This document shows positions 38,309 to 48,355 of a stretch of 64,000 nucleotides of DNA, one piece after another (position 1 is the stretch's first letter; each line of letters opens with the position of its first letter). The notes under the pieces are model-generated. The model was not told the DNA's origin, made no database searches, and was given only the letters and a program-made list of their open reading frames with translations. A program made the translations under genes and the position numbers. The stretch comes from Cellulomonas iranensis NBRC 101100 = JCM 18110 (GTDB lineage: Bacteria > Actinomycetota > Actinomycetes > Actinomycetales > Cellulomonadaceae). The DNA lies in NCBI RefSeq assembly GCF_001552375.1, contig NZ_BCRB01000010.1, forward strand, positions 1 through 64,000, given 5' to 3'.

Positions 38309-39220
38309 ATGGATCCGTCCGCTCTCTCGACGCTGCGGGCGGTGCGCGCGCACGGCGGCGTCACCGCGGCCGCGGCGGTGCGGCACCTCACGCCGTCCGC
38401 CGTGTCCCAGCAGCTCGCGACGCTGCAGCGCGAGGTCGGCGTCGCCCTCACGGAGCGCGCGGGTCGCGGCGTGCGCCTCACCCCCGCGGGCCACGCGCTC
38501 GCGGACGCCGCTCTCGACGTCGCCGTCGCGCTCGAGCGCGCGCGTGCCGCGTGCGACGCGTTCGTGGCGAGCCCCGGCGGGACCGTGACCGTCAGCGCGT
38601 TCTCGAGCGGCGCCGAGCTGCTCCTCCCGGGCCTCCTGGGCCGCGTCGCCGCGCTCGGGGGAGTGACGGTCGAGTGCGCGGACGAGGACGTCGCGCAGGA
38701 CCGGTTCGTCGCGTTGACCGACCGGTTCGACCTCGTGGTCGCGCACCGGCCCGACGGCGGCGTCGGGTGGGGGGCCGACGTCGTGGTCGAGCCGCTCCTG
38801 CGCGAGCCGCTCGATGTGGCCGTGCCGTCCGACCACCCGCTGGCGGCCGGCGGGTCGGTCGCACCCGGGGACCTGGTCGACCTGCCCTGGATCGCCGTGC
38901 GGGAGGGGTTCCCGGTCGCGCGCGTCCTCGACGAGCTGACCGTGCGCACGGGCGTCGAGCCGCGGGTCGTGCACCGCATCAACGACTTCCACGTCGTCGA
39001 GGCGCTCGTCGCCGCGGGGCACGGCGTGAGCCTGCTGCCGCGCTTCACGACGCGCGCGGGGCCGGGTTCCGGGCTGCGGCTGCTGCCGCTGCGCGACGTG
39101 CGCGCGGGTCGCCTGGTCGAGGTGCTGCTGCGCCCGGACCGTGCGCGCCGGGTCGCGGTGCAGCGCGTGCTCACCGAGCTGCGAGCGCTCGCCGCGGACG
39201 TCGCCGCGTCCACGTCCTGA
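38309..39220 (+). CDS. LysR-family transcriptional regulator
   Basis: 303 residues: N-terminal winged helix (LSTLRAVRAHGGVTAAAAVR, LTPSAVSQQLATLQREVGV) and a periplasmic-binding-like effector domain from ~90. Divergent from the DMT permease, which it probably controls; effector unknown. Confidence 0.92.
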   Translation: MDPSALSTLRAVRAHGGVTAAAAVRHLTPSAVSQQLATLQREVGVALTERAGRGVRLTPAGHALADAALDVAVALERARAACDAFVASPGGTVTVSAFSSGAELLLPGLLGRVAALGGVTVECADEDVAQDRFVALTDRFDLVVAHRPDGGVGWGADVVVEPLLREPLDVAVPSDHPLAAGGSVAPGDLVDLPWIAVREGFPVARVLDELTVRTGVEPRVVHRINDFHVVEALVAAGHGVSLLPRFTTRAGPGSGLRLLPLRDVRAGRLVEVLLRPDRARRVAVQRVLTELRALAADVAASTS

Positions 39221-39336
39221 CCGCGGTGTCAGGATGTGGACACGCTTCCACCCGGGCGGGTGAACCTCGGCGCGCGGACCCCGGCCGTGGTGCGGCAGGG
39301 GTCGCGGGGCTCGTCGCGAACCGGGCGAATCACCGG

Positions 39337-39342
39337 TACGGT
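39337..39342 (+). promoter_or_regulatory. Leaderless promoter -10 (TACGGT) of small unknown gene
   Basis: TACGGT ends 8 nt before GTG 39351; supports expression of the 90-residue ORF. Confidence 0.4.
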
Positions 39343-39350
39343 CCGACGCC

Positions 39351-39623
39351 GTGACAGTGCCATCGACGGACGACGGGCGCACCGCCGCGCCCGCACCCGG
39401 CAGCACCGTGCCGGCGCTCGGTCCGCGCGGTCTGCCCCAGCGCGTCCCCGGGCTGCCGGTGCGGCAGCGCGACCGGGTCTCGCTCGAGACCCTCCGCGCC
39501 ACGTTCGCGGGCCTCCAGCAGGTCGACGAGCGCGCGCGCCCCACGGTCGCGCTCGAGCCGCCGACGGACCTGCCGCCGGTGTGGCCGCCCGTCACGGGTG
39601 CGCTGCCCCGCGTCGGAGGCTGA
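39351..39623 (+). CDS. Small hypothetical protein (90 aa)
   Basis: Proline-rich, mostly disordered, no TM or signal peptide. The central LGPRGLPQRVPGLPVRQRDRV resembles the Pro/Arg-rich LPxR-type tails of actinobacterial sensor kinases, followed by a short amphipathic stretch (SLETLRATFAGLQQ). Codon positions look coding (GC-rich third positions) and a TACGGT -10 precedes it. I do not recognise a family; the function is unknown. Confidence 0.55.
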   Translation: MTVPSTDDGRTAAPAPGSTVPALGPRGLPQRVPGLPVRQRDRVSLETLRATFAGLQQVDERARPTVALEPPTDLPPVWPPVTGALPRVGG

Positions 39624-39644
39624 TCCCCCCCGCGGGGTGCGCGG

Positions 39645-40985
39645 TCAGTGCGCGGGGCCGAGCACGCGGTCGACGTACGCGTTGCGGAACGTCCCCGCCG
39701 GGTCGACGCGCGCGCGGACCCGGTTCGCGTCCGCCAGCCGCGGGTACAGCGACGCGAGCGTCCCGTGGTCGAGCCCGTGCATCTTGCCCCAGTGCGGGCG
39801 CCCGCCGACGGCCGCGACGATCCGCTCGGCCGCGTCGAAGTACCGGCGGTGCGGCAGCCGGTGGTACTGCTGGACCGCGACGTAGGCCGTCTCGCGGCCG
39901 TGCGCCGTCGACAGCCACACGTCGTCCGCGGCCGCGAACCGCACCTCGAGCGGGAAGGGCACGTGCGCCCCGGTCGCACGGAACCACGCCGCGAGCTCGT
40001 GCACGACGTCCCGCACGGACTCGCGGGGCACGGCGTACTCGGCCTCCCGGAACCGGACGCGCCGCGGCGACACGAGCACCTCGTGCGACGCGGCGGTGTA
40101 CGTGCGTGGCGGCAGCCCCGCGGTCTGGAACCGGTTGAGGGCCGGCGTCAGGCGCCGGCTGCGGGTCGCGACCTCCTGCGCGGCGCCGAACGCCACGTTC
40201 GCGAGCAGCTCGTCGTCGAGCACGTGGCGCCACGTCGGCAGGGGGCGGTCGACGTCGTCCGTGACGTCGTTGCGCTTGGTGAGCGTCGTCGCCGTGTGCG
40301 GGAACCAGAAGAACTCGAAGTGGTCGTGCCCGTCGACCAGGTCGTCGAGCCCCTCGAGCACCGCGGGCAGCGGCATGGCCTCCTCGCGCGCCAGCAGCCG
40401 GTACGCCGGCACAACCTCGAGCGTGACGGCCGCGAGCACCCCCGCCGTGCCCAGCCCGAGCCGCGCGAGCTCGAACAGCTCCGGCTCGTGCGTGCGCGAC
40501 GCCTCGACCACGTCGCCCGCGGCCGTCACGACGCGCAGCCCGACGACCTGCGTCGGGAGCCCGCCGAGACGCGCGCCCGTGCCGTGCGTGCCGGTGCTGA
40601 TCGCGCCCGCGACCGACTGGCGGTCGATGTCGCCGAGGTTGCGCATCGCCAGGCCGCGGGCGGCGAGCCCGCGGTTGAGGGCGTGCAGGCGCATGCCTGC
40701 GCCCACGGTCACGTGCGTGGTGCCGTCGGGCCGTGGCGTGACGCGCTCGAACCGGGCCAGCGCGTCGAGGTGCACGTGGACGCCGTCGGTCACGGCGGCG
40801 CCCGAGAACGAGTGCCCCGCGCCCACGGCGCGCAGCCGCTCGCCCGACGCGGTGGCGGCGACGACCTCGGCGACCAGCTCGTCCAGGTCGCGCGGCCGGG
40901 TGACCCGCCGCGGCACGGCGCTCTCGGTGCGCGCCCAGTTGCGCCAGCGCTCCGGCCCGGTGCTGCCGGGCGCGTGTCCCCCCAT
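39645..40985 (-). CDS. FAD-linked sugar-1,4-lactone oxidase (ALO family)
   Basis: 446 residues. N-terminal FAD_binding_4 domain (VGAGHSFSGAAVTDGVHV; GDIDRQSVAGAISTGTHGTG) with the His of GHS where family members attach FAD covalently, then a D-arabinono-1,4-lactone oxidase C-terminal domain (FEFFWFPHT, RPHWGKMHGLD, DPAGTFRNAYVDRVLG). Related to gulonolactone and alditol oxidases; exact substrate not determinable. ATG 40985 precedes homology. It is divergent from a TetR regulator. Confidence 0.88.
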   Translation of the reverse strand: MGGHAPGSTGPERWRNWARTESAVPRRVTRPRDLDELVAEVVAATASGERLRAVGAGHSFSGAAVTDGVHVHLDALARFERVTPRPDGTTHVTVGAGMRLHALNRGLAARGLAMRNLGDIDRQSVAGAISTGTHGTGARLGGLPTQVVGLRVVTAAGDVVEASRTHEPELFELARLGLGTAGVLAAVTLEVVPAYRLLAREEAMPLPAVLEGLDDLVDGHDHFEFFWFPHTATTLTKRNDVTDDVDRPLPTWRHVLDDELLANVAFGAAQEVATRSRRLTPALNRFQTAGLPPRTYTAASHEVLVSPRRVRFREAEYAVPRESVRDVVHELAAWFRATGAHVPFPLEVRFAAADDVWLSTAHGRETAYVAVQQYHRLPHRRYFDAAERIVAAVGGRPHWGKMHGLDHGTLASLYPRLADANRVRARVDPAGTFRNAYVDRVLGPAH

Positions 40986-41015
40986 CCTGCGAGCATGGGA
41001 TTGGGCGGCCGTCCA

Positions 41016-41040
41016 AGTCAAGTGTGTGAGACCCTTGACT
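41016..41040. promoter_or_regulatory. Inverted repeat between lactone oxidase and TetR genes
   Basis: AGTCAAG (41016-41022) / CTTGACT (41034-41040), 7-bp arms with 11-nt centre, in the divergent region. TTGACT could also be a -35 for the TetR gene. Likely TetR operator by position. Confidence 0.5.
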
Positions 41041-41131
41041 AACGTCATGACGGCCGATGAGATTATCCTCGGGAAGAGTGACGTCACGGCGCCCGGGGGG
41101 GGTGCGCCGGTCGTCGCCGCGAGGAGGAACC

Positions 41132-41833
41132 ATGAACCGTCTACCGGTCGCCGAGCGACGCGAGCAGCTCATCGAGGCGGCGCTGGTCGTCGCGTGCCGT
41201 GACGGGGTCGACGGTGCGACCGTCCGCGCCGTCGCCGCCGAGGCAGGTGTCTCGCTCGGGGTCGTCCACTACTGCTTCCGTGACAAGGACGAGCTGCTGC
41301 GCGCGATGGCGCACACCATCACGCTGCGCAACACCGCGCGCGGCGAGGCGGAGATGCCCGAGTCCGCGCCCGTCTCGGACCTCATCGTGGGCGTCCTCGA
41401 CACGGTGTGGGCCAACATCCGCGCGACGCGCGGCCCCCAGCTGCTCACGTACGAGCTGACGACGACGTCGCTGCGGCACCCCGAGCTCCGCCAGGTCGGC
41501 GTCGACCAGTACACGTACAGCTGGGCGGTCGCCGAGCACTTCCTCGAGGAGGTCGAGCGCGCAGGCAGCATCGTGTGGCGCGTGCCGCGGCACCTCATCG
41601 CGCGGTCGATCATCGCGGCGGTCGACGGGTTCTCGCTCGCGTGGCTCGTCGACGGTGACGACGACGCCGGGTACCAGGGCCTGCGGCTGTTCGCCGAGCA
41701 CCTCGCGACGCTCGCGGTGCCGGTCGACGAGTCCGCGCTGCTCGGCGAGACGCGCGACGCGCCCGAGAGCGACGCCGACACACCCCGCCTCCCGTCGCCC
41801 GTCGCACCGTCAGGGGTAGCGTCCCTGGCATGA
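41132..41833 (+). CDS. TetR-family regulator
   Basis: 233 residues: N-terminal helix-turn-helix (ALVVACRDGVDGATVRAVAA, EAGVSLGVVHYCFRDKDELL) and a C-terminal ligand domain (LLTYELTTTSLRHPELRQVG) of the BetI-like TetR_C type. GAGGAGGAAC lies just before the ATG, one of the best ribosome binding sites in the window. ATGA overlap with the next gene suggests one operon. Confidence 0.92.
   Translation: MNRLPVAERREQLIEAALVVACRDGVDGATVRAVAAEAGVSLGVVHYCFRDKDELLRAMAHTITLRNTARGEAEMPESAPVSDLIVGVLDTVWANIRATRGPQLLTYELTTTSLRHPELRQVGVDQYTYSWAVAEHFLEEVERAGSIVWRVPRHLIARSIIAAVDGFSLAWLVDGDDDAGYQGLRLFAEHLATLAVPVDESALLGETRDAPESDADTPRLPSPVAPSGVASLA
41817..41822 (+). promoter_or_regulatory. Internal -10 (TAGCGT) before PLP-protein gene
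   Basis: TAGCGT within the 3' end of the TetR gene ends 7 nt before ATG 41830, so the downstream gene may also have its own leaderless transcript. Confidence 0.45.
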
Positions 41834-43080
41834 CGTCGACCCCCGTGCGTCCCCCGGCCGCCGCCCCCGCCCCGTCCGGCGGTGGCGCCGACCCGGCGGG
41901 ACGCACCGTGGGGCAGCGCCTCGACGCCGCGACGACGGGGCGTCCGGGGCCGCTCGTGGTGGTCGACCTCGACGCGCTCGAGGCCAACGCCGCCGACGTC
42001 GTGCGGCGCGCGGGCGGCGTGCCCGTCCGCGTCGCCAGCAAGTCCGTGCGGGTCCGGCACGTGCTCGAGCAGGTGCTCGCCCGCCCCGGGTTCGCGGGCG
42101 TGATGGCGTACGCGGCCGCCGAGGCGCGCTGGCTCGTCGGCCGCGGCGTCCGGGACGTCCTGCTCGGCTACCCCACGGTCGACACCGTCGCGATCGACGC
42201 GATCGCGGCCGACGCCGACGCCGCTGCCGCCGTGACGTTCATGGTCGACGACACCGCGCAGGCTGACCTGCTCGCGTCCGCCGCGCGCCGCCACGACCGG
42301 ACGCTGCGCGTGTGCCTCGACGTCGACGCGTCCCTGCGCGTGGGGCGCGGGCCGCTCGCCGTGCACCTCGGCGTGCGTCGCTCGCCGGTCCGCACCCCGG
42401 CGCAGGCCGCCGCGCTCGCCACCGCCGTGCAGGCCCGCGGCGGGCTCGAGGTGCGCGGCGTCATGTTCTACGAGGCCCAGGTGGCAGGCCTGCCCGACAC
42501 GTCGCTCGCGGTCCGGCTCGTCAAGGCCGCGTCGGTGCGCGAGCTCGCCGTGCGGCGCGCCGCCGTCGTCGACGCGGTCACCGACGCGCTCGGCCGGCCG
42601 CTCGCGCTCGTGAACTCCGGCGGCACGGGCTCGATCGAGGTGAGCGCGTCGGCCCCGGCGGTCACCGAGGTGACGGCCGGTTCGGGGCTGTTCGTGCCCA
42701 CGCTCTTCGACGGGTACCGCGCGTTCCGCCCGCGGCCCGCCGCGTACGTGGGTCTCGACGTCGTGCGCATCCCGGGCGACGGCTGGGCCACCGTCTTCGG
42801 CGGCGGCTACGTCGCGTCCGGCCCGGCGACGCCGACGCGCCTGCCGCGGCCCGTGTGGCCCGAGGGGCTGCGCCTCGCGCCGCGCGAGGGGGCCGGCGAG
42901 GTCCAGACCCCGCTCCGGGTGCCCGCCCGTGCGGACCTGCGCGTCGGCGACCGCGTGTGGTTCCGGCACGCCAAGGCCGGCGAGGTCATGGAGCGGTTCG
43001 CCGAGGTCCACCTGGTGCGCGGCGACCGCGTGGCGGCCACCGTCCCCACCTACCGGGGCGAGGGCGTCTGCGTCGGCTGA
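41830..43080 (+). CDS. PLP-dependent amino acid deaminase/aldolase-like protein
   Basis: 416 residues of the alanine racemase N-terminal fold, D-threonine aldolase / D-serine dehydratase (DSD1) branch. PLP lysine expected in RVASKSVRVRHVL; MAYAAAEARWLVGRGVRDVLLG (split) and the C-terminal metal-binding-type region VWFRHAKAGEVMERF with H are seen. Substrate unknown. Paired here with the lactone oxidase and TetR genes. Confidence 0.82.
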   Translation: MTSTPVRPPAAAPAPSGGGADPAGRTVGQRLDAATTGRPGPLVVVDLDALEANAADVVRRAGGVPVRVASKSVRVRHVLEQVLARPGFAGVMAYAAAEARWLVGRGVRDVLLGYPTVDTVAIDAIAADADAAAAVTFMVDDTAQADLLASAARRHDRTLRVCLDVDASLRVGRGPLAVHLGVRRSPVRTPAQAAALATAVQARGGLEVRGVMFYEAQVAGLPDTSLAVRLVKAASVRELAVRRAAVVDAVTDALGRPLALVNSGGTGSIEVSASAPAVTEVTAGSGLFVPTLFDGYRAFRPRPAAYVGLDVVRIPGDGWATVFGGGYVASGPATPTRLPRPVWPEGLRLAPREGAGEVQTPLRVPARADLRVGDRVWFRHAKAGEVMERFAEVHLVRGDRVAATVPTYRGEGVCVG

Positions 43081-43124
43081 CGTCGCCGCGCAGGTCCGGG
43101 TCGGTCGCGGGGGTCCCGCGCCGG

Positions 43125-43130
43125 TAGCCT
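43125..43130 (+). promoter_or_regulatory. cysS leaderless promoter -10 (TAGCCT)
   Basis: TAGCCT ends 6 nt before the cysS GTG; no room for a T-box or other leader. Confidence 0.55.
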
Positions 43131-43136
43131 GGGCGG

Positions 43137-44576
43137 GTGACTCTGCGGCTGTTCGACAGCGGCACCCAGGCGGTGCGTGACTTCGTCCCCCTCGTCGAGG
43201 GCCGGGTCGGCATCTACCTGTGCGGTGCCACGGTGCAGTCACCACCGCACGTGGGGCACGTGCGCTCCGCCGTCGCGTTCGACGTGCTCGTGCGGTGGCT
43301 GCGGCGGCAGGGGCAGCGCGTGACGCTGGTCCGCAACGTCACCGACATCGACGACAAGATCCTCGCCAAGGCCGCCGCGGCCGGGCACGAGTGGTGGGCG
43401 TGGGCGCTGACCAACGAGCGCGCCTTCACGTCCGCGTACGACGCGCTCGGCGTCCTGCCGCCCGACTACGAGCCGCGCGCCACCGGGCACGTGCCGGCGA
43501 TGCTCGCGCTCATGGAGCGGCTCGTCGAGCGCGGGCACGCGTACGTGGCGGGTCCGGGCGACGTGTACTTCGACGTGCGGTCGTGGTCGGACTACGGCTC
43601 GCTGACCAACCAGCGCGTCGACGACATGACCGACGTGCCGGACGACGCGGGCTCCGGCAAGCGCGACCCGCACGACTTCGCGCTGTGGAAGGCGCCGAAG
43701 CCCGGCGAGCCCGCGACCGCGGCGTGGGACACGCCCTTCGGCCGCGGCCGCCCCGGCTGGCACCTCGAGTGCTCGGCGATGGCGCACCGCTACCTCGGCG
43801 AGACGTTCGACATCCACGGCGGCGGCCTGGACCTGCGGTTCCCGCACCACGAGAACGAGCAGGCGCAGTCCCGGGCGGCCGGCTACGGGTTCGCGCGCCA
43901 CTGGCTGCACAACGGCTGGGTCACGCAGGGTGGCGCCAAGATGAGCAAGTCCCTGGGCAACGGGCTGCTGGTCAGCGCCGTGCTCGAGAAGGCGCCTGCG
44001 GCGGTGGTCCGGTACGCGCTGACCGCCGTGCAGTACCGCTCGATGCTCGAGTGGACGGACGACACGCTCACCGAGGCGGCCGCCACGTGGGACCGCCTGG
44101 CCGGGTTCGTGCAGCGCGCGACCGAGCGGGTCGGGGCCGTGCCGGCCGCGGAGGTCGCGACCGCGGCGCTGCCCGCGGCCTTCGGCGCCGCGCTCGACGA
44201 CGACCTCAACGTGCCGGCCGCGCTCGCGGTCGTGCACGAGACCCTGCGGGCGGGCAACACCGCGCTCGCCGCGGGCGACGACGCCGCCGCGCGCGACGCG
44301 ATGGTCGCGCTGCGGGGCATGCTCGACGTGCTGGGTCTCGACCCCGGGTCGCCGCAGTGGGCCACCACCGGCGGCGACGACCGCACGGCGCGCGCCCTCG
44401 ACGCGCTCGTGCGCGCCGAGCTCGACGCGCGCGCCGCGGCCCGTGCCGCGCGCGACTGGGCCGCCGCCGACGCGATCCGCGACCGGCTGACGGCGGCGGG
44501 CGTCGTCGTCGAGGACTCACCGACGGGTGCGCGCTGGACGCTCGCGGCACCCGTGACCGACACGACGGAGGACTGA
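43137..44576 (+). CDS. cysS: Cysteinyl-tRNA synthetase
   Basis: Class I synthetase, 479 residues: zinc-binding [15 protein letters not shown] with a HIGH-like site, [23 protein letters not shown] (split), HHENEQAQS, and AKMSKSLGN. The presence of the MshC-like relative elsewhere cannot be judged; the length and the complete C-terminal anticodon domain indicate CysS. ATG of the next gene overlaps the stop (TGATG). Confidence 0.96.
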   Translation: MTLRLFDSGTQAVRDFVPLVEGRVGIYLCGATVQSPPHVGHVRSAVAFDVLVRWLRRQGQRVTLVRNVTDIDDKILAKAAAAGHEWWAWALTNERAFTSAYDALGVLPPDYEPRATGHVPAMLALMERLVERGHAYVAGPGDVYFDVRSWSDYGSLTNQRVDDMTDVPDDAGSGKRDPHDFALWKAPKPGEPATAAWDTPFGRGRPGWHLECSAMAHRYLGETFDIHGGGLDLRFPHHENEQAQSRAAGYGFARHWLHNGWVTQGGAKMSKSLGNGLLVSAVLEKAPAAVVRYALTAVQYRSMLEWTDDTLTEAAATWDRLAGFVQRATERVGAVPAAEVATAALPAAFGAALDDDLNVPAALAVVHETLRAGNTALAAGDDAAARDAMVALRGMLDVLGLDPGSPQWATTGGDDRTARALDALVRAELDARAAARAARDWAAADAIRDRLTAAGVVVEDSPTGARWTLAAPVTDTTED

Positions 44577-45577
44577 TGGCCGGCAACTCGCAGCGCCGCG
44601 GCGCGACCCGCAAGGCGGGGACCAAGAAGGGCGCACGCGTCGGGACGGGCGGGCACAGCCGCCGCGCGCTCGAGGGCAAGGGGCCCACGCCCAAGGCCGA
44701 GGACCGCCCGTACCACGTGGCGCACAAGCGCAAGGTCGCGGCCGAGAAGGGCGCGACAGGTGGGCGTGGGACGTCCGGACGACCGTCGGCGGGTGCCGCC
44801 CGCTCGGCCGCCGGGCGCAAGGGCGGCCGGACGTCCTCGACCCACGAGATCGTGGGCGGGCGCAACTCGGTCCTCGAGGCGCTCCGCGCCGGGATCCCGG
44901 TGTCGACCGTCTACGTCGCGTCGCGGCTCGAGGCGGACGACCGCACCAAGGAGATCGTGTCGATCGCCGCGGACGCGGGGTACCCGCTGCTCGAGGTCAG
45001 CCGCGCCGAGCTCGACCGGCTCACCGACGGCGCGGTCCACCAGGGCGTCGCGATCCAGGTGCCGCCGTACGAGTACCTCGACCCCGACGACCTGCTCGAC
45101 ACCGCGGAGGCGTCGCAGACCGCGCCGCTGATCGTCGCGCTCGACGGCGTGACCGACCCGCGCAACCTCGGCGCGGTCCTGCGCTCGGCGGGGGCGTTCG
45201 GTGCGCACGGCGTGCTCGTGCCCGAGCGGCGCGCGGCCGGTGTGACCGCGTCGGCGTGGAAGGTGTCGGCCGGTGCCGCCGCGCGCGTGCCCGTCGCACG
45301 CGCGACCAACCTGACGCGCGCGCTGCAGGACCTGCGCGCCGCGGGCGTGTTCGTCGTCGGCCTCGACGCGGGCGGCGACGTGCCGCTGGGTGAGCTGCCG
45401 TTCGCGACGGACCCGCTCGTGCTCGTCGTCGGCTCCGAGGGCAAGGGCCTGTCGCGGCTCGTGCGCGAGCAGTGCGACGCGATCGCGTCGATCCCCATCG
45501 CGTCGGCCGTCGAGTCGCTCAACGCGGGCGTCGCCGCCGGGATCGCGCTGTACGAGGTCGCGCGCCAGCGCGCCTGA
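44576..45577 (+). CDS. rlmB: 23S rRNA (guanosine-2'-O-)methyltransferase RlmB/TrmH family
   Basis: 333 residues. A basic, disordered N-terminal extension (~1-93) precedes the substrate-binding L30e-like domain ([15 protein letters not shown]) and the SPOUT knot with [33 protein letters not shown] and [20 protein letters not shown]. Probably methylates G2251-type rRNA; TrmH-family specificity cannot be fixed from sequence. Coupled to cysS as in many actinobacteria. Confidence 0.93.
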   Translation: MAGNSQRRGATRKAGTKKGARVGTGGHSRRALEGKGPTPKAEDRPYHVAHKRKVAAEKGATGGRGTSGRPSAGAARSAAGRKGGRTSSTHEIVGGRNSVLEALRAGIPVSTVYVASRLEADDRTKEIVSIAADAGYPLLEVSRAELDRLTDGAVHQGVAIQVPPYEYLDPDDLLDTAEASQTAPLIVALDGVTDPRNLGAVLRSAGAFGAHGVLVPERRAAGVTASAWKVSAGAAARVPVARATNLTRALQDLRAAGVFVVGLDAGGDVPLGELPFATDPLVLVVGSEGKGLSRLVREQCDAIASIPIASAVESLNAGVAAGIALYEVARQRA

Positions 45578-45598
45578 CGCGCCCCGCCCCGGCCGGCG

Positions 45599-46903
45599 TC
45601 AGCCGATGAGCCGGTCGGGGTCCAGATCGTCGTCGACGCGCGGGGTCTCGCCCGTCTCGCCGTCGCGCAGGTCCTCGGCGCGCGTGCCCAGGACGGCCTG
45701 CTCGTCGGGCCGGCTCGGCAGGATGTGCCGCACGTAGCTCGCGGCGACCTCCGTCATCGGCACGTCGCGGTCCTCCTGCTGCGACAGGTACCACCGGTGG
45801 TCGAGCAGCTCGTGGTAGATCTGCGCGGGCTCGAGCTTGCGGCGCAGCTCGCGCGGCACGCTGCGCACCGCGGGCTCGAAGATGTCCGTCAGCCAGTCGT
45901 GCGCGACGAACGCCTCGTCGTCGGCCTGCCGGTCGGTCGCGGCGCGGTACTCGTCGAGGTCGTTGAGCAGGCGGCGGGCCTGGTTCTCCTGCACGTCGAG
46001 GCCCGTCAGGCGCATGAGGCGACGCGAGTGGTGCCCGGCGTCGACGACCTTGGGCTGGATGCGGACGGTCGTGCCGTCGAGGTCGGTCGTGATGTCGAGC
46101 TCGCCGACGTCGAAGCCGAGGTCGTTGAGCCGGTCGATGCGTGCCTGCACGCGCCAGCGCTCGCCGTAGCCGAACGCCTCGACCTCGGTGAGCGCGCGCC
46201 ACAGCTCGTCGTACCGGACCACGAGCGCCTCGCCGATCGCGACGACGTCCTCGTCCTCGTCGAGGAACTCGCCGGCCTGCAGGTCCATGAGCTCGCCGAT
46301 GATGTTGACGCGCGCGACCTCGAGGTCGTACGCGCGCTGCCCCGGGCTGAGCCGGTCGTGCAGGTCGCCGGTCTCGGCGTCCACGAGGTACGCGGCGAAC
46401 GTCTCGGCGTCGCGGCGGAACAGCGTGTTCGACAGCGACACGTCGCCCCAGTAGAAGCCCGCGAGGTGCAGGCGGACCAGCAGCACGGCGAGCGCGTCGA
46501 TGAGGCGCGTCGCGGTGTCGGGTCGCAGCGCCTGGCTGAACAGCGCGCGGTACGGCAGCGAGAACTGCAGGTGCTGCGTGATGAGCACGGCCTCGAGCGG
46601 CTCGCCGTCGGGCGAGCGGCGACCCGTGATGACGCCGACGGGCTCGACGCTCGGCACCTCGAGCTTGCGCAGCTGGCGCAGCAGCTCGTACTCGCGGTAC
46701 GCGACGGTCTCGCCGATCTCCTTGATCGCGATGACCCGCCCCGAGAGCCGCGCGAACCGCACGATGTGCCGCGAGATGCCGCGCGGCAGGGCCGCGAGCA
46801 TCTCGGTGGGCCAGTCCTCGAGCGGCACGTCCCACGGCAGGTCGAGCAGCGCGGGGTCCGGGTTCGCCGCCGTGATCTGCAGGCGCTGCGCCGTTCCGCT
46901 CAT
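45599..46903 (-). CDS. DUF4032 / protein-kinase-like fold protein
   Basis: 434 residues: an N-terminal lipopolysaccharide-kinase-like region (GRVIAIKEIGETVAYREYEL; LHLAGFYWGDVSLSNTLFRR, resembling the kinase catalytic loop with D at GD) and a C-terminal DUF4032 domain (DVQENQARRLLNDLDEYRAA; HRWYLSQQEDRDV). The kinase-like signatures suggest an ATP-grasping phosphotransferase, but activity is unknown. Found widely in actinobacteria. Confidence 0.85.
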   Translation of the reverse strand: MSGTAQRLQITAANPDPALLDLPWDVPLEDWPTEMLAALPRGISRHIVRFARLSGRVIAIKEIGETVAYREYELLRQLRKLEVPSVEPVGVITGRRSPDGEPLEAVLITQHLQFSLPYRALFSQALRPDTATRLIDALAVLLVRLHLAGFYWGDVSLSNTLFRRDAETFAAYLVDAETGDLHDRLSPGQRAYDLEVARVNIIGELMDLQAGEFLDEDEDVVAIGEALVVRYDELWRALTEVEAFGYGERWRVQARIDRLNDLGFDVGELDITTDLDGTTVRIQPKVVDAGHHSRRLMRLTGLDVQENQARRLLNDLDEYRAATDRQADDEAFVAHDWLTDIFEPAVRSVPRELRRKLEPAQIYHELLDHRWYLSQQEDRDVPMTEVAASYVRHILPSRPDEQAVLGTRAEDLRDGETGETPRVDDDLDPDRLIG

Positions 46904-46968
46904 GGCTCGATCCTCTCAGGTGGGGCGGCGGGGTCCGTGCGGGGACCGTGACGGTCGCGTGGAACGCC

Positions 46969-47000
46969 CGAGGCGGGCCCGGTCGACCGGACCCGCCTCG
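46969..47000 (-). terminator. Terminator after sugar ABC ATPase gene
   Basis: Stem CGAGGCGGG-N-CCGG / CCGG-N-CCCGCCTCG with TCGA apex, 20 nt past the ATPase stop. Confidence 0.7.
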
Positions 47001-47019
47001 GTGCGTGTGGTGCTGGGTG

Positions 47020-48144
<1,125 letters not shown>

Positions 48145-48163
48145 GGCTGTGCCAATCCCTTCA

Positions 48164-48181
48164 CCGGCAGGTACGTGCCGG
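48164..48181. promoter_or_regulatory. Inverted repeat in ABC ATPase leader
   Basis: CCGGCA-N6-TGCCGG, 20-37 nt upstream of the ATPase start; TTGACA on the minus strand (48203-48198) lies further up as a possible -35. Confidence 0.4.
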
Positions 48182-48264
48182 ACGATCCGTCGTGAAGAGT
48201 GTCAACGCAGGTCCGCGGGGGTACGCGGGCCTGCCGAGCCCTCTGTGTCTCCGCTGACACGGAT

Positions 48265-48288
48265 CGAGGACGGTCAAGACCGTCCTCG
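48265..48288. repeat. 24-bp perfect inverted repeat
   Basis: CGAGGACGGTC-AA-GACCGTCCTCG: 11-bp arms with a 2-nt centre, about 120 nt upstream of the ABC ATPase start and 68 nt before the otsB stop (otsB is transcribed away toward lower coordinates from 49153). No T-run; it could be an operator or the otsB terminator. Confidence 0.5.
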
Positions 48289-48355
48289 GTCGCGGCGCCA
48301 GTATGGCACAGGTCACGGGGCCGGCCGGCGGGACCGTAGGCCCGGCGGGCACGGG

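Noticed and set aside
43081-43137. T-box or other riboswitch upstream of cysS (and lysS)
   Set aside because: The -10 elements lie 6 nt from the start codons, leaving no leader RNA.
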